A stretch of 64,000 bases of DNA from Corbicula japonica (GCA_038501625.1 JAZAYU010000005.1:14277496-14341495), one strand, 5' to 3'. Positions 1 to 11,735 are shown, counted from the first letter of the stretch. Made by a program: numbers and translations. Notes: generated by a model from the letters alone, not told the origin.

Positions 1-300
1 GGGAATTGAAGATACTTTGGTACAACCATCCTCTGTATGGATTTTCAATTGTTAATTAAATGAAAATTATTCCCGTCTGTCAGTCAACTGAAAAATGTTT
101 AATAAACTTTATAAATATTTTAAGCAGATACAATAAAGTGTGCATAACTGACTATAAACAGTATCGTTCGATCGCAACAAAGTGATTCAAAACATGAATT
201 GGTGAAGAAACAAAAAGCGTTAATAAAAAACACCTATTTCCATCTTTTATAAAAAATAAAGCATTAATTTATTCCACTCGAACTCCACAATTACACAGTT
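1..300. other. AT-rich sequence without recognisable features
   Basis: I see no gene, hairpin family or tandem repeat here. Confidence 0.5.
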
Positions 301-310
301 ACAAGACCTG

Positions 311-428
311 GTCCCAAGATCATCAACCTAAGTTTGGATACCAGTCTCAAGTCTCAAGCATCTGACCAGTCGCCATTTCAGCCAATCAGATGTTTGAGAT
401 TTGAGACTGGTCTCCAGATTTAGTTAAC
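311..428. mobile_element. CCCAAGATCAT-type palindromic MITE, degenerate
   Basis: Both arms of the hairpin family are present (CAGTCTCAAGTCTCAAGCATCTG and its complement), but the centre is shortened and the right end has decayed to GATTTAGTTAACGAT. Confidence 0.7.
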
Positions 429-1027
429 GATACCTGATTAGTACTGTGCCAAACGGGCCGCTCGGAAAGAGTGGATGGAAATGTACACTTTTAAATTGAC
501 TTCGCCATTCTGCATCATAATCTACATGTTGTGCATGCAGATTCCGCGTCAGAATTTTCAGACATAACATAAATTTGATATGAAATTAAGTTTTGTGCGT
601 AAATACACATTAAAACGTAAAAAATACAACATAGTTTCAGCAAGTTACCTAGTATCTTTTGTATCCAATATATTACTATTACTGTTTTACGTTTTATTTG
701 TATTTGCTAAAATTAATGTATCTCTTTATGGAATGAAAATTATGTTTAAACTTATTATAAACCATGTTTAATAATTAAAACGGTGTTACTCATTTTTTAA
801 AAATAATATGATATAAAACGAAAAAAAAACAATTATTTTTTATTTAATAATTTTCATTATCTTTATCTATTATATAATTTTTAAAATGTATTTTCTTTTT
901 ATGATAAATATTTGAAAGGTTATTAACGAGAATTTAGGTTGACTAAATATATATTGGGCTAGTCTGCATGAGATGCAATTTGCATTTAAATTATTCTCAT
1001 CAAATATACAATGTATTCTTATTTGTT
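429..1027. other. AT-rich stretch, no supported gene
   Basis: Only short AT-rich reading frames with biased composition occur here. I see no domain, splice pair or repeat family. Confidence 0.5.
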
Positions 1028-1120
1028 TACAAGAATAAAAATGATTTTTTTTCGTAACTATCAAAGATAAATATTTTACATATCTTTGATAGTTACGAAA
1101 AAATCATTTTTATTCTTGTA
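1028..1120. repeat. Long perfect hairpin (40-42 nt arms)
   Basis: Positions 1028-1069 and 1081-1120 are reverse complements apart from a T8/T6 length difference, with an 11-nt loop. It belongs to no other family in this window. Confidence 0.9.
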
Positions 1121-1448
1121 ACATTAACGAAAACATTGTGATGCAATGAATCGCAGTATGTAACCTTACACTATATAAGAATATACAAATTTATTTGTAA
1201 TGAATTTAAAAATTGAAACCTGATCTCTTCATTTTGCAAAGTAACATACGTGTATGCAAATCAAAGTAACATATTTAAAATGGTGCAAAAGAGAAAATAC
1301 ACATATCATTAATACTCTTAAACAGTTGAATATGCTTACAAATGTAAAAGATATATATCCGAAAGTGGTGGCTATAAACTGGGATTTTAAAAATTACAAA
1401 AAAGTTTTTTTTCACATTAGACAAGTATCTATTTTATTTGTAATTAGC

Positions 1449-1498
1449 CGCCATCTGGACGACTGGTCTCCGATCTCAGTTTTATGATCTTAGGCTGT
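1449..1498. mobile_element. CCCAAGATCAT-type hairpin, right-end fragment
   Basis: The right end of the family is recognisable (GACTGGTCTCCGATCTCAG then TTTTATGATCTTAGG). The left arm is missing. Confidence 0.55.
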
Positions 1499-1499
1499 T

Positions 1500-1640
1500 T
1501 TCAGCGAAGCGCTTTTCCGTTTTACCAGCGGAGGTGTGGATCTAGAGGGGATGGTTGCTTGAACCCCCTATTATATAGCAATATTTAATTTTCATCGGGC
1601 GATTTTGGCCAGAAGGTTGGAAATTATCATGTAAAAACAC
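1500..1640. repeat. Fragment of an interspersed repeat shared with 20.56 and 56.58 kb
   Basis: Phrases such as GCTTGAACCCCCTA, ATATTTAATTTTCATCGGG and AAATTATCATGTAA recur in the same order near 20560-20700 and 56585-56985. Confidence 0.5.
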
Positions 1641-1714
1641 ATTAAACTCCGTCATTTTCCCCGGGAGATACAAACATTTAAATTATAGTAATTCCTATAT
1701 GATGGAGGTGTTTC

Positions 1715-2044
1715 TTAGAAATTTTGTGATTCGTGTACGATTTTCTCAATAAATATTCCGATAATAGTTTCAGTGTCAACCCATATAAATGTTGTCACAT
1801 TCGCGAACATTTCGCCAATCACTTGATAAATGTATTGACATATTCCCTTTGAGCTTTGAACTGAGTGGCTTGAATCAGAGCTATGATAGTGAGATTGTCT
1901 TTTAGCACTGAGGCTTGTTTTTACCATATTCAGCGATTCTATTGGAAGCGTTGCTATGGCGACTGGACGTATATTCTTTCTGCCAGCAGAGCTTCGATTA
2001 GTGAGGGATCGACATTTGCAGTGAATATCTAGTTTTGTAAACAA
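1715..2044 (-). CDS. Possible exon of unknown product (109 codons)
   Basis: A 109-codon open frame on the minus strand ends in TAA and reads as a mixed-composition peptide rather than a low-complexity AT-rich shadow. It has a basic, Ser/His-rich middle and a hydrophobic C-terminal third. I recognise no family. No clear splice acceptor or second exon supports it. It may be chance, a terminal exon, or a decayed gene fragment. Confidence 0.2.
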   Translation of the reverse strand: MFTKLDIHCKCRSLTNRSSAGRKNIRPVAIATLPIESLNMVKTSLSAKRQSHYHSSDSSHSVQSSKGICQYIYQVIGEMFANVTTFIWVDTETIIGIFIEKIVHESQNF

Positions 2045-2348
2045 ATGTCATTGAATTATATGGAACTTTTTATGCTATTTCGTATGTACTTTTATATACA
2101 TTAAGTTATCGTGTTCTTCTAAATGCTTTTATCATTTATTCACTTTATTCGTTCTGTTAGATGCTTTTGGGTACCTGATTTTCACTTCCATATTGCCACT
2201 AAGTTAATGTCAATTTTGTTGTTGTTGTTTTTGTTGTCGTCTTTTAAATTGTGATTGTTTTCCTTCCTGAGCTTTCTTTTAACACAGTTGAAAAAACAAA
2301 TGTTTTTCATAATCTTAAAATTAAAACGCCAATAAATTTTATTAGTTT

Positions 2349-2453
2349 TTTCTGTTTTAGGTCGATATGGGATGAATTCTCAGCAACCGCCGTACCTCAT
2401 ACGAAGAAATGAATGACGCTTCTCGAACAGCACAATCATCAAAACAAAGCAGG
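2349..2453 (+). other. Possible small exon, acceptor and donor only
   Basis: A pyrimidine-rich acceptor (TTTTTTCTGTTTTAG, ending about 2360) and a donor (AAAGCAG then GTACTT, about 2452) frame roughly 92 nt. All three forward frames contain a stop. An ATG near 2413 opens a frame to the donor. It could be a first coding, UTR or terminal exon, or chance. Confidence 0.15.
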
Positions 2454-3003
2454 TACTTAAATTGTAGCTTAATAAAATGACGTCACTCACGCTATAAAAG
2501 ACGAATAAATTTTAAGAAACCACTGGACATTCGGAAAAAATCGTAGTAACGTTATCATAAAATCGTGTTGAAATCAATATTACAGCTATGATGACTTTAA
2601 AACAACTACTTGTAAATCTCATTCTAAAATTTCCTTGGAAATTCAAAAACAAAAATTTTTAAATAAAAAATCCATTTTTGTACGCTTTCATTATTGGATC
2701 ACTTGCAGCGGACGGTGACAACAAAAAGTTGTCCTCTCTCTCTCTAACCGATTTAACATAATCCCATATTTATCAAACTATTTGAAGCAATTATTTCATC
2801 AAACAAATATGTCTGATTCCCAAATTAATGTTTTTATCCAATTTTTGTCCTACATCGTCTGAATGTTTATGGGCAAATCTCATTGAAGTTTGGTAACCAG
2901 CAAGGCTGCTAAATCACTTCCTGAGTCATGGGCCTTTAATTGCAAATATTAAATAAAATCAGTAATGTATGTTCTCCATCTTGGAAATTCTTAATCTGCT
3001 ACC
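2454..3003. other. No supported gene
   Basis: AT-rich sequence with a short CT dinucleotide run near 2732-2744. Nothing else is recognised. Confidence 0.5.
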
Positions 3004-3325
3004 CGCTAAACTTGATTGGAGTGATTACGTCTGTGCAGTCTAATCCGAAATAACCCTAATCTGAAAGCGAATAGTGTAGATCCAGATCAGACTGCACGTA
3101 TGTGCAGGTTTACATAGATCTACACAGTGCCCAAGGTTATAAAACTGAGCATGGAAACCAGTCTCAAATCTCAAGCATCTGATTGGCTGAAATGGCGACC
3201 AGTCGCCATTTCAGCCAATCAGATGCTTGAGATTTGAGACTGGTTTCCATGCTCAGTTTTATAACCTCCAGCCCAGGTCGCACGCGGGATATAAGCCTTA
3301 TCCCTGGAGTAAAGGGGTAATATCT
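3004..3325. mobile_element. TTAA-type double-hairpin MITE interrupted by a 146-bp hairpin
   Basis: The left part has the family phrases GTGTAGATCCAGATCAGACTG and GATCTACACAG. The right part resumes as CAGGTCGCACGCGGG and CTGGAGTAAAGGGGTAA. The interruption is the 146-bp palindrome at 3128-3273, with CAG on both sides. Confidence 0.75.
3128..3273. mobile_element. 146-bp palindromic MITE (PIF/Harbinger-like), CAG target duplication
   Basis: Starts TGCCCAAGGTTATAAAACTG and ends TTTTATAACCTCCAGCC. It is a near-perfect palindrome of two ~65-nt arms meeting at GGCGACCAGTCGCC. CAG at 3125-3127 is repeated at 3274-3276. Inserted in a TTAA-type element. Confidence 0.9.
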
Positions 3326-3454
3326 AACAATAAAAAAATTATTTTTAATATTTTTTATTATAATTAAGCTAAGAAAAGCAGATAATAAATTTATATGTTC
3401 AGACCTTCAATTGCCAAACTGAAAGTAGAGCGACAACTAATGCGTTGTTCCTTA

Positions 3455-4740
3455 TTTATACCCCCACAAACGAAGTTTGAGGGGGTATATAGGAGTGAGC
3501 TTGTCGGTCGGTCGGTCGGTCTGTCGGTCGGTCGGTCGGTCGGTCGGTCGGTCGGTCGGATTCTTCGTTTCCAGATGATAACTCATGAAAGGCTTGACAG
3601 AATTAAATAATTTTTGGTACGCAGGTATATCGTCATAAGATACAGGTCAAGTTCGATTTTGGGGCTGGTGGGATCAATGTCAAGGTCACTGTTACTAAAA
3701 ATAGAAAAATGGTTTCCGGATGATAACTCATGAAACACTTTACAGATTTAATCCTTGTTTGGTACATAGATGTAACATCACAAGATACAGGTCAAGTTCG
3801 ACTTTGGGGCTGGTGGGGTCAATGTCAAGGTCAGTATTACTAAAAATAGAAAAAGGGTTTCCAGATAATAACTCATGAAAAACTTCACAGATTAAATCCT
3901 TTTTTGGTACATATATGTAATATCAGAAGATACAGGTCGAGTTCGACTTTGGGGCCTGAGGGGTCAGTGTCAAGGTCACTGTAACTTAAAAAAGAAAAAT
4001 TGTTTCTGGACTATAACTCATGAAATACTTCATAGATTTAATTATTTTTTGGGACACAGATGTAACATAACAAGATAAAGATTAGGTTTGACTTTGGGGC
4101 CTGTGGGTTCAAGGTCAAGGTCACTGTTATTTAAACTTCAAAACTTCGTTTCCACTCAGTAACTATAGCTTGGAATGAGATTCTTAAATGAAATTTGGTG
4201 TATTGATGGTTTTTGTGAAGATGACTTTTGGGATTCAAGGCCTGTGGGGTCAAGGTCACTGTTACTAAAAATAGAAAATAAACTGTATGCTCAATAACTT
4301 TGGTTCAGAATGAGATATTGTGATGAAAATTGCTATATAGGTAGTGTCTGTGAAGACGAAACTTGGTATTGAAATTGGGCCTGATGGGGTCAAGGTCACT
4401 GTTACTAAAATAGAAAAAATGGTTTCTGGATGATTTCTCATAAACAATGTTTGGCACACAGTTCTTAGATAAAAGTTAGATAAAGGCCACTGTTACTAAC
4501 ATATTTAAACCATTTTTGCTCAATAAATTTAGAAGGAATGAGATATTGTGATGAAACTTGCTGAATATGTGGCTACTGTGAAGACGACACTTTGGATTGA
4601 AAGTGGGGCACATTATGCCATTGATTCGAAGCATTCCCAGTTCAATTATCAAGCATACATGTGGGGGTATTTAATCACTTTCAGTGATAATTCTAGTTCG
4701 AGAAGCTGTTTTCAAAGTTCGACGTTTCGTCGTCTGCTGC
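3455..4740 (+). mobile_element. Array element: inverted end, GGTC microsatellite, 145-bp repeats
   Basis: Begins with a hairpin end (ACCCCCACAAACGAAG, then CTTCGTTTGAGGGGG in the opposite-strand sense), followed by a (GGTC)n tract at 3508-3559. Repeats each carry ACTCATGAAA at 3581, 3726, 3871 and 4016, exactly 145 bp apart. Each unit contains GTCAAGGTCACTGTTA. Later units (4140-4740) are more diverged. The same family lies in the opposite orientation at 26.4-27.87 kb. Non-autonomous, with no protein. Confidence 0.8.
3508..3559. repeat. (GGTC)n microsatellite
   Basis: Near-perfect tetranucleotide run. It is the microsatellite part of the surrounding array element. Confidence 0.95.
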
Positions 4741-5123
4741 TCTAGGATCGGCAACTTAAAATTTCTAGAACATTAACAGATTTTATAAAATATGAATAAC
4801 CCTCTGTTAAATCGTTGCTACTGAGATCAATTATGTCATTTTTTAGGTTAAAATTTTTTTTTCTTATATTTTGAACAGAAATGAAGCCACATGTCTACGC
4901 TTAAATTGAATTGAGCATGAAGACATTATAATCTCGGGACGAGAAGTCATAGATTGTTTACCTACGTTTAGGACGATTAACAAATTACTTTTCTTCCGAT
5001 AAATACTGTAGAGCGGTAATCCACAAAAATTCACCGAACAGTCAAAATTGCTTGACTGTTATCACTTTACTCGAATTGAAATGTTCATTTGGGAAGCCGG
5101 ACAATTATCTCTTTTGCTTAAGA
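4741..5123. other. No supported gene
   Basis: Unique-looking AT-rich sequence with no family recognised. Confidence 0.5.
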
Positions 5124-5124
5124 A

Positions 5125-7100
5125 AACTAGAATGTTGTGTTCCGCGGAACACATGTGTCGCCTGCTGGCAAAAAGTTGAAATGTGGGCCTATGGTTAATC
5201 ATATATAATAAAATGTTTTTATTCAAGTTGATTTCAATACTACACCACAGAACATACGAGTCACCTTAATTGTATTTTAAAGGGGAATAACTAAAAAAAT
5301 GGTGAAACCTGAGTTATCATTCTTCACCAGTTGGTATGTGCATGCAGATGAAAAATTCAAAGAATTAAGTGAACTGAACAAGTACTTTCAATTTTACAGG
5401 CAACATTATGTTTCATGTTAAAGTTGCATTTGAAAGGGGCATAACTCATAAAATATTCAAACAGGAGTTTTCATTCTTTTTGTCACCAATGTCGTTGTTC
5501 ATGCAGATGATATATTCCAAGTATTAAGTGAATAGGACAAATACTTTCAAAGTTATATGCAACATTAGGTTGCATTTGAAAGGGACGTAACTCAAAAATA
5601 GTTAAACAGGAGTTATGTTGTTGTATCCGATGGTGTTGTTCATGAAGATGAAATATTTCAAGTATTTTGTAAATAAAAAAGTACTTTAAAAAATATAGGC
5701 AACATAAAGTTTCATGTTAAAATTTCATGTGAAAGGGACATAAGTCATAAAAAGTCAAACAGGAGTTATCATTCTTGTTGTTAGTGATGACGATGTTCAT
5801 GAAGATGATATATTCTGAATATTAAGTGAACAGGACAAGTAATTTAAAAGTTAATGTCAACATTAAGTTCCGCGTTAAAGTTGCATTCGAAAGGGGCATA
5901 ACTAAAAAAATATTCAAACAGAAGTTATAGTTCTTATTGTAACCAATGTTGTTGTTCCTGAAGATGATATATTCAATGTTTTAAGTGAAAAGGACAAGTA
6001 CTTTCAAAGTTATGAGCAACATTAATTTCATGTTAAAAGTTTAATTTGAAAGGAGCACAACTCAAAAAATATTGAAACTGGAGTTATCATTCTTGCTGTC
6101 ACAGATGACGTTGTTCATGCTGACGCTATATTCAAAGTATGAAGTGAATAGGATAAGTACTTTCAAAGTTATAGGCAACATTAAGTTTCACGTTTAAGTT
6201 ACATGTGTAAGGGGCATAACTCATAAAATAGTCAAACAGGAGTTAACATTCTTGTTGTCACAGATGGTGTTGTTCATGCAGAGGATATGTTCCAAGTATG
6301 AAGTGAATAGGACAAGCACTTTCAAAGTTATAGGCAACATTAAGTTTCATGTTAAAGTTTTATTTGAAAGGGGCATAACTTAAAAAATATTGAAACTGGA
6401 GTTATCATTCTTGGTTTCACAGATGGAGTTGTTCATGCAGATGATATATTTCAAGTATGAAGTGAATAGGACAAGTACTTTCAAAGTTATATGCAACATA
6501 AAGTTTCATATTAAAGTTCATATTAAAGTCATTTGAAAGGGGCATAAGTAAAAAAAATGAAACAGGAGTTATCATTCTTGTTCTCAGAGATGGTGTTGTT
6601 CATGCATATGATATATTCCAAGTATAAAGTTAATAGGAAAAGTACTTTCAAAGATATAGACAACATTAAGGTTCATATTAAAGTTCCATATTAAAGCCAT
6701 TTGAAAGGGGCATAACTCAAAAAATACTGGAACAGGAGTTATCATTCTTGTTGTCACAGATGGCGTTGTTCATGCAGATGATATATTTCAAGTATGAAGT
6801 GAATAGGACAAGTACTTTCAAAGTTATTGGCAACATTAAGTTTCATATTAAAGTTCCTTATTAATGTCATTTGAAAGGGGCATAACTCAAAAAATACTGA
6901 AACAGGAGTTATCATTCTTGTTGTCACAGATGGCGTTGTTCATGCAGATGATATATTCCAAGTATTAAGTTAATAGGACAAGTACTTTCAATGTTATTGG
7001 CAACATTAAGTTTCATATTAAAGTTGGGGGACTACCGGACGACGACACTGCCGACGACAACGACGACGACGTCGCCGGACAATAGGATCCCTATGTGTCT
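5125..7100. mobile_element. Pearl/HINE-like element with about 11 tandem 146-169-bp units
   Basis: Opens with ACTAGAATGTTGTGTTCCG followed by a short hairpin (TGTTCCGCGGAACA). Units then carry GAAAGGGGCATAACTC, GGAGTTATCATTCTTGTTG and GACAAGTACTTTCAAAG, starting near 5279, 5432, 5578, 5731, 5889, 6047, 6209, 6366, 6534, 6702 and 6871. The array ends in a GACGAC-rich tract at 7028-7085, matching the microsatellite-then-end layout of the other array elements. Non-coding. Confidence 0.8.
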
Positions 7101-7151
7101 ACCTGCTATCGCAGACGACACAATAAAACCACTTCAATTTGAGTCAATAGT

Positions 7152-7690
7152 AAGGAAATGTACTTTAGATAAACTTCGCGTCAACTTAAAATTTGTATTC
7201 CTCATAAGTATGTACATGTTTTCATGTGAAGGGTGTTTGAATAAAATCTTAAATCTTTCGAATTAAAGAGTAAGTTCCAGTTCCGATTGAAGTAACATAT
7301 TTTTTAAATCTTTGGATATAATTTCATTGTTTTGTCTTGAGTTTGGAGTTGAATTTCGTTGTTTTTGTGTGACCCTTTATTTCTGTAATATTTTATAACG
7401 TAGTATAAATTTTCTTCACGGTATCTGTTAGCCATGTGTTTTCTCATTGGCGAACGGTGTTCATCCAGATCAAACAATCCGTGCCGTTTGACCAGGCTGT
7501 TGGCTTCTTGATTCATTATGATATTTTCGACCAAGAATCGACTAGTGTAGAACTAAATCAGATGGCACGTATGTACCCGCTGATCTGAGTCTAATTTGTT
7601 CGCACATGCGATAAAACCCGTATATATAGAGTGAAATGGTTCAGTCCTACACTAGATCCGCAAATGGAGACCATGGATATCTTAAGCTTG
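7152..7690. repeat. First copy of a local duplication
   Basis: Shares ordered phrases with 8007-8520: AAAATTTGTAT, CTCATAA, GGGTGTTT(G/A)AATAAAATC, AGTTCCAGTT, a hairpin fragment and CCTACACTAGATCCGCAAATG. The offset is about 855 bp. Confidence 0.7.
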
Positions 7691-8006
7691 ATGAAATGTA
7701 CTTTAGATAAACTTCCCTTTTATACAAACGCACTGAATCAGATAATACATTGTAATGAAAAACGGACATGCAAATATTTCATTTTAACTTCAAATTTAAT
7801 TGGTGTGTGAAGTAGGTTGTGAGTAATGAATAGGGAATTGGATATTCAATATCCAGCCGAAATTGAATCTTTAATGTGAGAGGTGTCCAGTTTCATATTT
7901 ATTGACGCTAGATAATTGTAATATTAAAATATTTTAAGAATTACTTTAATATGCCTATATATGTGTGCTTACGAAACAACACTGATACAAGAATCAACTC
8001 TTAGGA

Positions 8007-8520
8007 AATGCATTAACAAAATGATTAAAGGTCAACTTTAAAATTTGTATACCTCATAATTATGTGTTAAAGAAATGGGTGTTTAAATAAAATCTTAAAT
8101 CATTCAAATTAAAGTTTAAGTTCCAGTTGTGATTGAAGTAAAAAAAATCTGTATAATATTTATATTTTTCTCGAGTTGAGTAACAAAGATTTTTGTGTGA
8201 CCTTTTTTGTAATATTTTGTAACATTTTATTGATTTTTTACACCGTATTTGTTAACACTTTGTTATCTCATGGGCGAACGGTGTTGACCCAGATCAAACG
8301 GCACATCCGTGTCGTCCGATCGGGGTCTACAATGTTTGTTTCTCGATTTATAAAGCTATTTCTGACCAACAATCGACAAGTTTAGAACCAGATCAGATTG
8401 CACGGATGTGCCGGCTGATCTGGATCTAATGTGTTCGCACATGCGATAAAACCTGAAGTAAAGGGTTCAGCCCTACACTAGATCCGCAAATGAAGACCAT
8501 GGAAAGCTTAAGCTTGGTGA
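8007..8520. repeat. Second copy of the local duplication
   Basis: Diverged partner of 7152-7690 in the same orientation. Both copies end in a TTAA-type hairpin remnant (CAGATCAGATTGCACGGATG here). Confidence 0.7.
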
Positions 8521-9140
8521 AATTACCGTAATTGTACGTGTATACGCACAATTTTCATGATAATGATTGGGTAATACACACCTCATCCTTCTAGAGAAAT
8601 GAGTTTGGAAATATAACAATTACATAATCTAAAATTAACGTCTAACCGAAACTCTCGAAAACCAATGCTTTTGATTCATCTTGTACATGAGATTTAGAAA
8701 AGACTATAGCCAACAGCTGCCATTTTCCACAAAATTCATTTAAAACAACATGCAACTAAATTTCTGCCGCAGAAACAACTCACTTCGACTCGCAAAATTC
8801 AAATTGATTTCTTTGAAAGCACGAGTCTTATGATTATAATCAATTTAGGCATGACAAGGTTCAACATACTTCCATAATACAATTACATTGTATTTCATAA
8901 TTTCTATATGACTCGCGTATACAACTGGTATACAACATGTGGGTGTTTAGATTAAAGTTACAAGTTATCATTGTTTTGGTTTTGTTTAATAAATATTGAT
9001 GTTGAAATAATGCTAGATCATATACTATGTGTAGCATTGATTAGCTATACGTTTAAATTTATATATTTGTACATTTCACGGATTGAAATTTTAACGATAT
9101 CTTTATTATTTAGAAACATTATTGTTTTGTGTGTGTGAAG
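8521..9140. other. No supported gene
   Basis: AT-rich sequence with no repeat family or open frame worth calling. Confidence 0.5.
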
Positions 9141-9144
9141 TTGG

Positions 9145-9445
9145 CTCTACGTTCGACCTTCGACATTCAATTTCAGTTCGACGTTCGACTTTCAAAACCA
9201 GTTTGACGTTCGACATTCAAATTGCAGTTTAACGTTCGACTTTCAAAACCAGTTCGACAATCGAATTGCAGTTTGACATTCGACATTCAAAACCAGTTCG
9301 ACGTTCAACATTCGAATTGCAGTTCGACCGTCGACATTCAAATTACACTTCGGCGTTCGACATTCAAAACCAGTCCGTCGTTCGACGTTTAAAATGCAGT
9401 TCGACGTTCGGCATTCAAATTGCAGTTCGACGTTCGACATTTCAC
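9145..9445. repeat. 25-bp minisatellite (GTTCGACATTCAAA type)
   Basis: Units start near 9175, 9200, 9225 and 9250, alternating CAAAACCAGTTCGACGTTCG and CAAATTGCAGTTCGACGTTCG. Two units make a 50-bp higher-order unit. Reading frames open on both strands result from the repeat. Confidence 0.9.
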
Positions 9446-11072
9446 AGTTCTTACTCACAGGATTATTTAGCGAGATGAGTCTCCTCTTCTGTAAAGTAAA
9501 ATTGCGATGAAATTAATTTTACGACGAAATTGACTCATTCTATTTGCGTTATCAGTGGTGGCTTGTAAATTAAAGCTCCACCTTGCGGACTTAAGATAAC
9601 GACCAAACGCTGTTATCACAAGACAATATAGAACTCGGGCGTTCCAATGACACATCTGTACAATGAAAGCGTTCTATATCAGCGTGAGAGAGTAATGTAA
9701 CTACAAGTTAGTTCGGGTGCTGTAGCTAATTTTAACGGGGGAATAGATAATGGACATTAAGTCTTTTTTTTATTGAAGACGATCCCCTTTAAGATGGCTA
9801 AACAAATATAGATTTGCATTCAATTGAACACCAACAAAGGAATAATCATGGAAATTACAAATTAAGGTAATTTTAACATCGTGTTGTATATAAATATATA
9901 TTAAATCAGGACTTGAAATATTCATAAGGTACGTGGTTTGATTAAGACTTCCAATTTCTTATTATAATTTATAATTTTACTGTACTTTAAAATGATTTTA
10001 CGTTATGAATACAAGTCTTATCACGATAAACAACGGGTTAAATGTATTTATTACCGGATCCTATTGAAGTACATTTTAAGTTTAACATTCCACATGCACA
10101 TGTTGACTATTTACATGCCAATGAGTACATTTCAGATTGTACCGAACCTTCTTTTCATCACACATGGCGGTATGGACTGTCGTCAACCATTTCTTAATTT
10201 TCCCTCTCATTGTATACGTCCGTTTGATTGTCGTGGCGGCCATTGTCATTTTTAAGTTACAAGCCAATAACTGAACAAAACGGGTGGCATACTCTCACCA
10301 AACGTGGTAGAAAGATTGAAATTAGTTAGTAGATGGCGCGTATTGTTCTGGTATTGGGGTGAAAGGGTACGGTTTTACATTAATTAAAATGAATTAGGCT
10401 TTTTATCTATAGCTGAAGAATGGTTTTAACAAGACTCCATGAACTTGGCTTGTAGATAGTTCATAGCCCATGAATAACCCATATCGTTCATTTGATGATA
10501 ATTGGTTTCAATTAATAAAGTCAATTATAGTAGATATACACCTGTCTGACATGTACACACGAAACTTGGTATGTAGAAATTTCATGGTCAATACATAAGT
10601 ACAATTAGCTTCAGTATGAAAGGTCACGGTGACATTACAAATGAAAATGTGTTTCCTCACAATAACAGCAGTATCAGTTCTGGTTTCGTTTGATTTAAAT
10701 GAAGCTACCTCGTGTATTTTCTCAGTGCTTATGAAGCTAAATTTATGTCGAAACAAAAACAATATAAGAGTTAATTTGTTATTGAAGTTATTTCGAAAAG
10801 GAACATTTAATGTTATTGATTTGCTTGTTTGAAATTTCGAGGAGACTTCGTAAAATGCTTTTGCACATTATGATCATGTAAGGACAAGCCTTCTTTTCCC
10901 ATGGTTTCGAATTTTCGAACTTTCCTTTATAAACTGTAAGGAATCCCTTGCTTTAAGGATTCCAGTTATTCAATGAGAAACGTGTTAAATGTAATCTGAT
11001 AACTATTTTTTAGAAACAGTCAATCAGAAAGCAATATTCATAACGCTTGCGGTAAGGGTCGCACATGACCTG
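9446..11072. other. No supported gene
   Basis: Contains short open frames on both strands but no domain or convincing exon. One frame at 10629 begins with a signal-like hydrophobic stretch but has no further support. Confidence 0.5.
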
Positions 11073-11227
11073 TGCTGAAGGTTATAAAATTGAGAATGGA
11101 ACCAGTCTCAAATCTCAAGCATCTGATTGGCTGAAATGGCGACTGGTTGAAATTTGGTCGCCATTTCAGCCAATCAGATGCTTGAGATTTGAGACTGGTT
11201 TCCATTCTTTGTTTATAACCTAGAGAC
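11073..11227. mobile_element. 146-bp-type palindromic MITE
   Basis: Starts TGCTGAAGGTTATAAAATTG after CTG. Both arms meet around a slightly expanded centre (GGCGACTGGTTGAAATTTGG). The right end is altered (TTTATAACCTAGAGACC). Confidence 0.8.
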
Positions 11228-11427
11228 CACAAACGCCTGAAAACATTCACTTTTGCACCGTAACATGTATAGTATCCCATCATTATATAATTAAACTAGA
11301 GGCATTTTGTTTATTTTCAGTATAGAGCTGTTGACAATGAATTTTAGTGATCGAAATATTTATGTTACGTGTATTATATCTTTTGCCCCCGTTACTTATC
11401 TCTGTCACGGGACACTATGTGACACTT

Positions 11428-11642
11428 TAATCCTTTACTCCAAATATACGCATTGAGAAACGTGTGTGACCAGTGTTGATCCAGATCAGCCTGCACATTT
11501 GTGGCATCTTACCAGGATCTACACAACACTTTAAGATTCATTAGGTTATTTTTGACCTAGATGCAACCAGTGCATGCTCTGATCTGGATCTACACTGTTT
11601 GCCAATGCTTTAAAGCTGTATCTATGGAGTAATGGGTTAAAT
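11428..11642. mobile_element. TTAA-type double-hairpin MITE, diverged
   Basis: Left end TTTAATCCTTTACTCC, right end GGAGTAATGGGTTAAA, with internal ATCCAGATCAGCCTGCACAT and CTGATCTGGATCTACACTG. Confidence 0.75.
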
Positions 11643-11673
11643 TGCCTCTTACGATGGGCCTAAATAGTGAAAT

Positions 11674-11674
<1 letters not shown>

Positions 11675-11734
<60 letters not shown>
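11675..11734. repeat. (AAT)n microsatellite
   Basis: About 20 uninterrupted trinucleotides. On the minus strand it gives a spurious leucine run. Confidence 0.95.

Positions 11735-11735
<1 letters not shown>

Noticed and set aside
5125..7100. A CRISPR array, because of regularly spaced repeats
   Set aside because: Units are whole tandem copies of 146-169 bp with no repeat/spacer distinction, in animal DNA.
9243..9478. Overlapping open frames on both strands with cysteine and arginine repeats
   Set aside because: They are products of the 25-bp minisatellite. There is no start, splice or domain support.
10629..10832. 67-codon frame beginning like a signal peptide
   Set aside because: Hydrophobic start alone is common in AT-rich DNA. 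There is no cysteine pattern, splice site or homologue I recognise.
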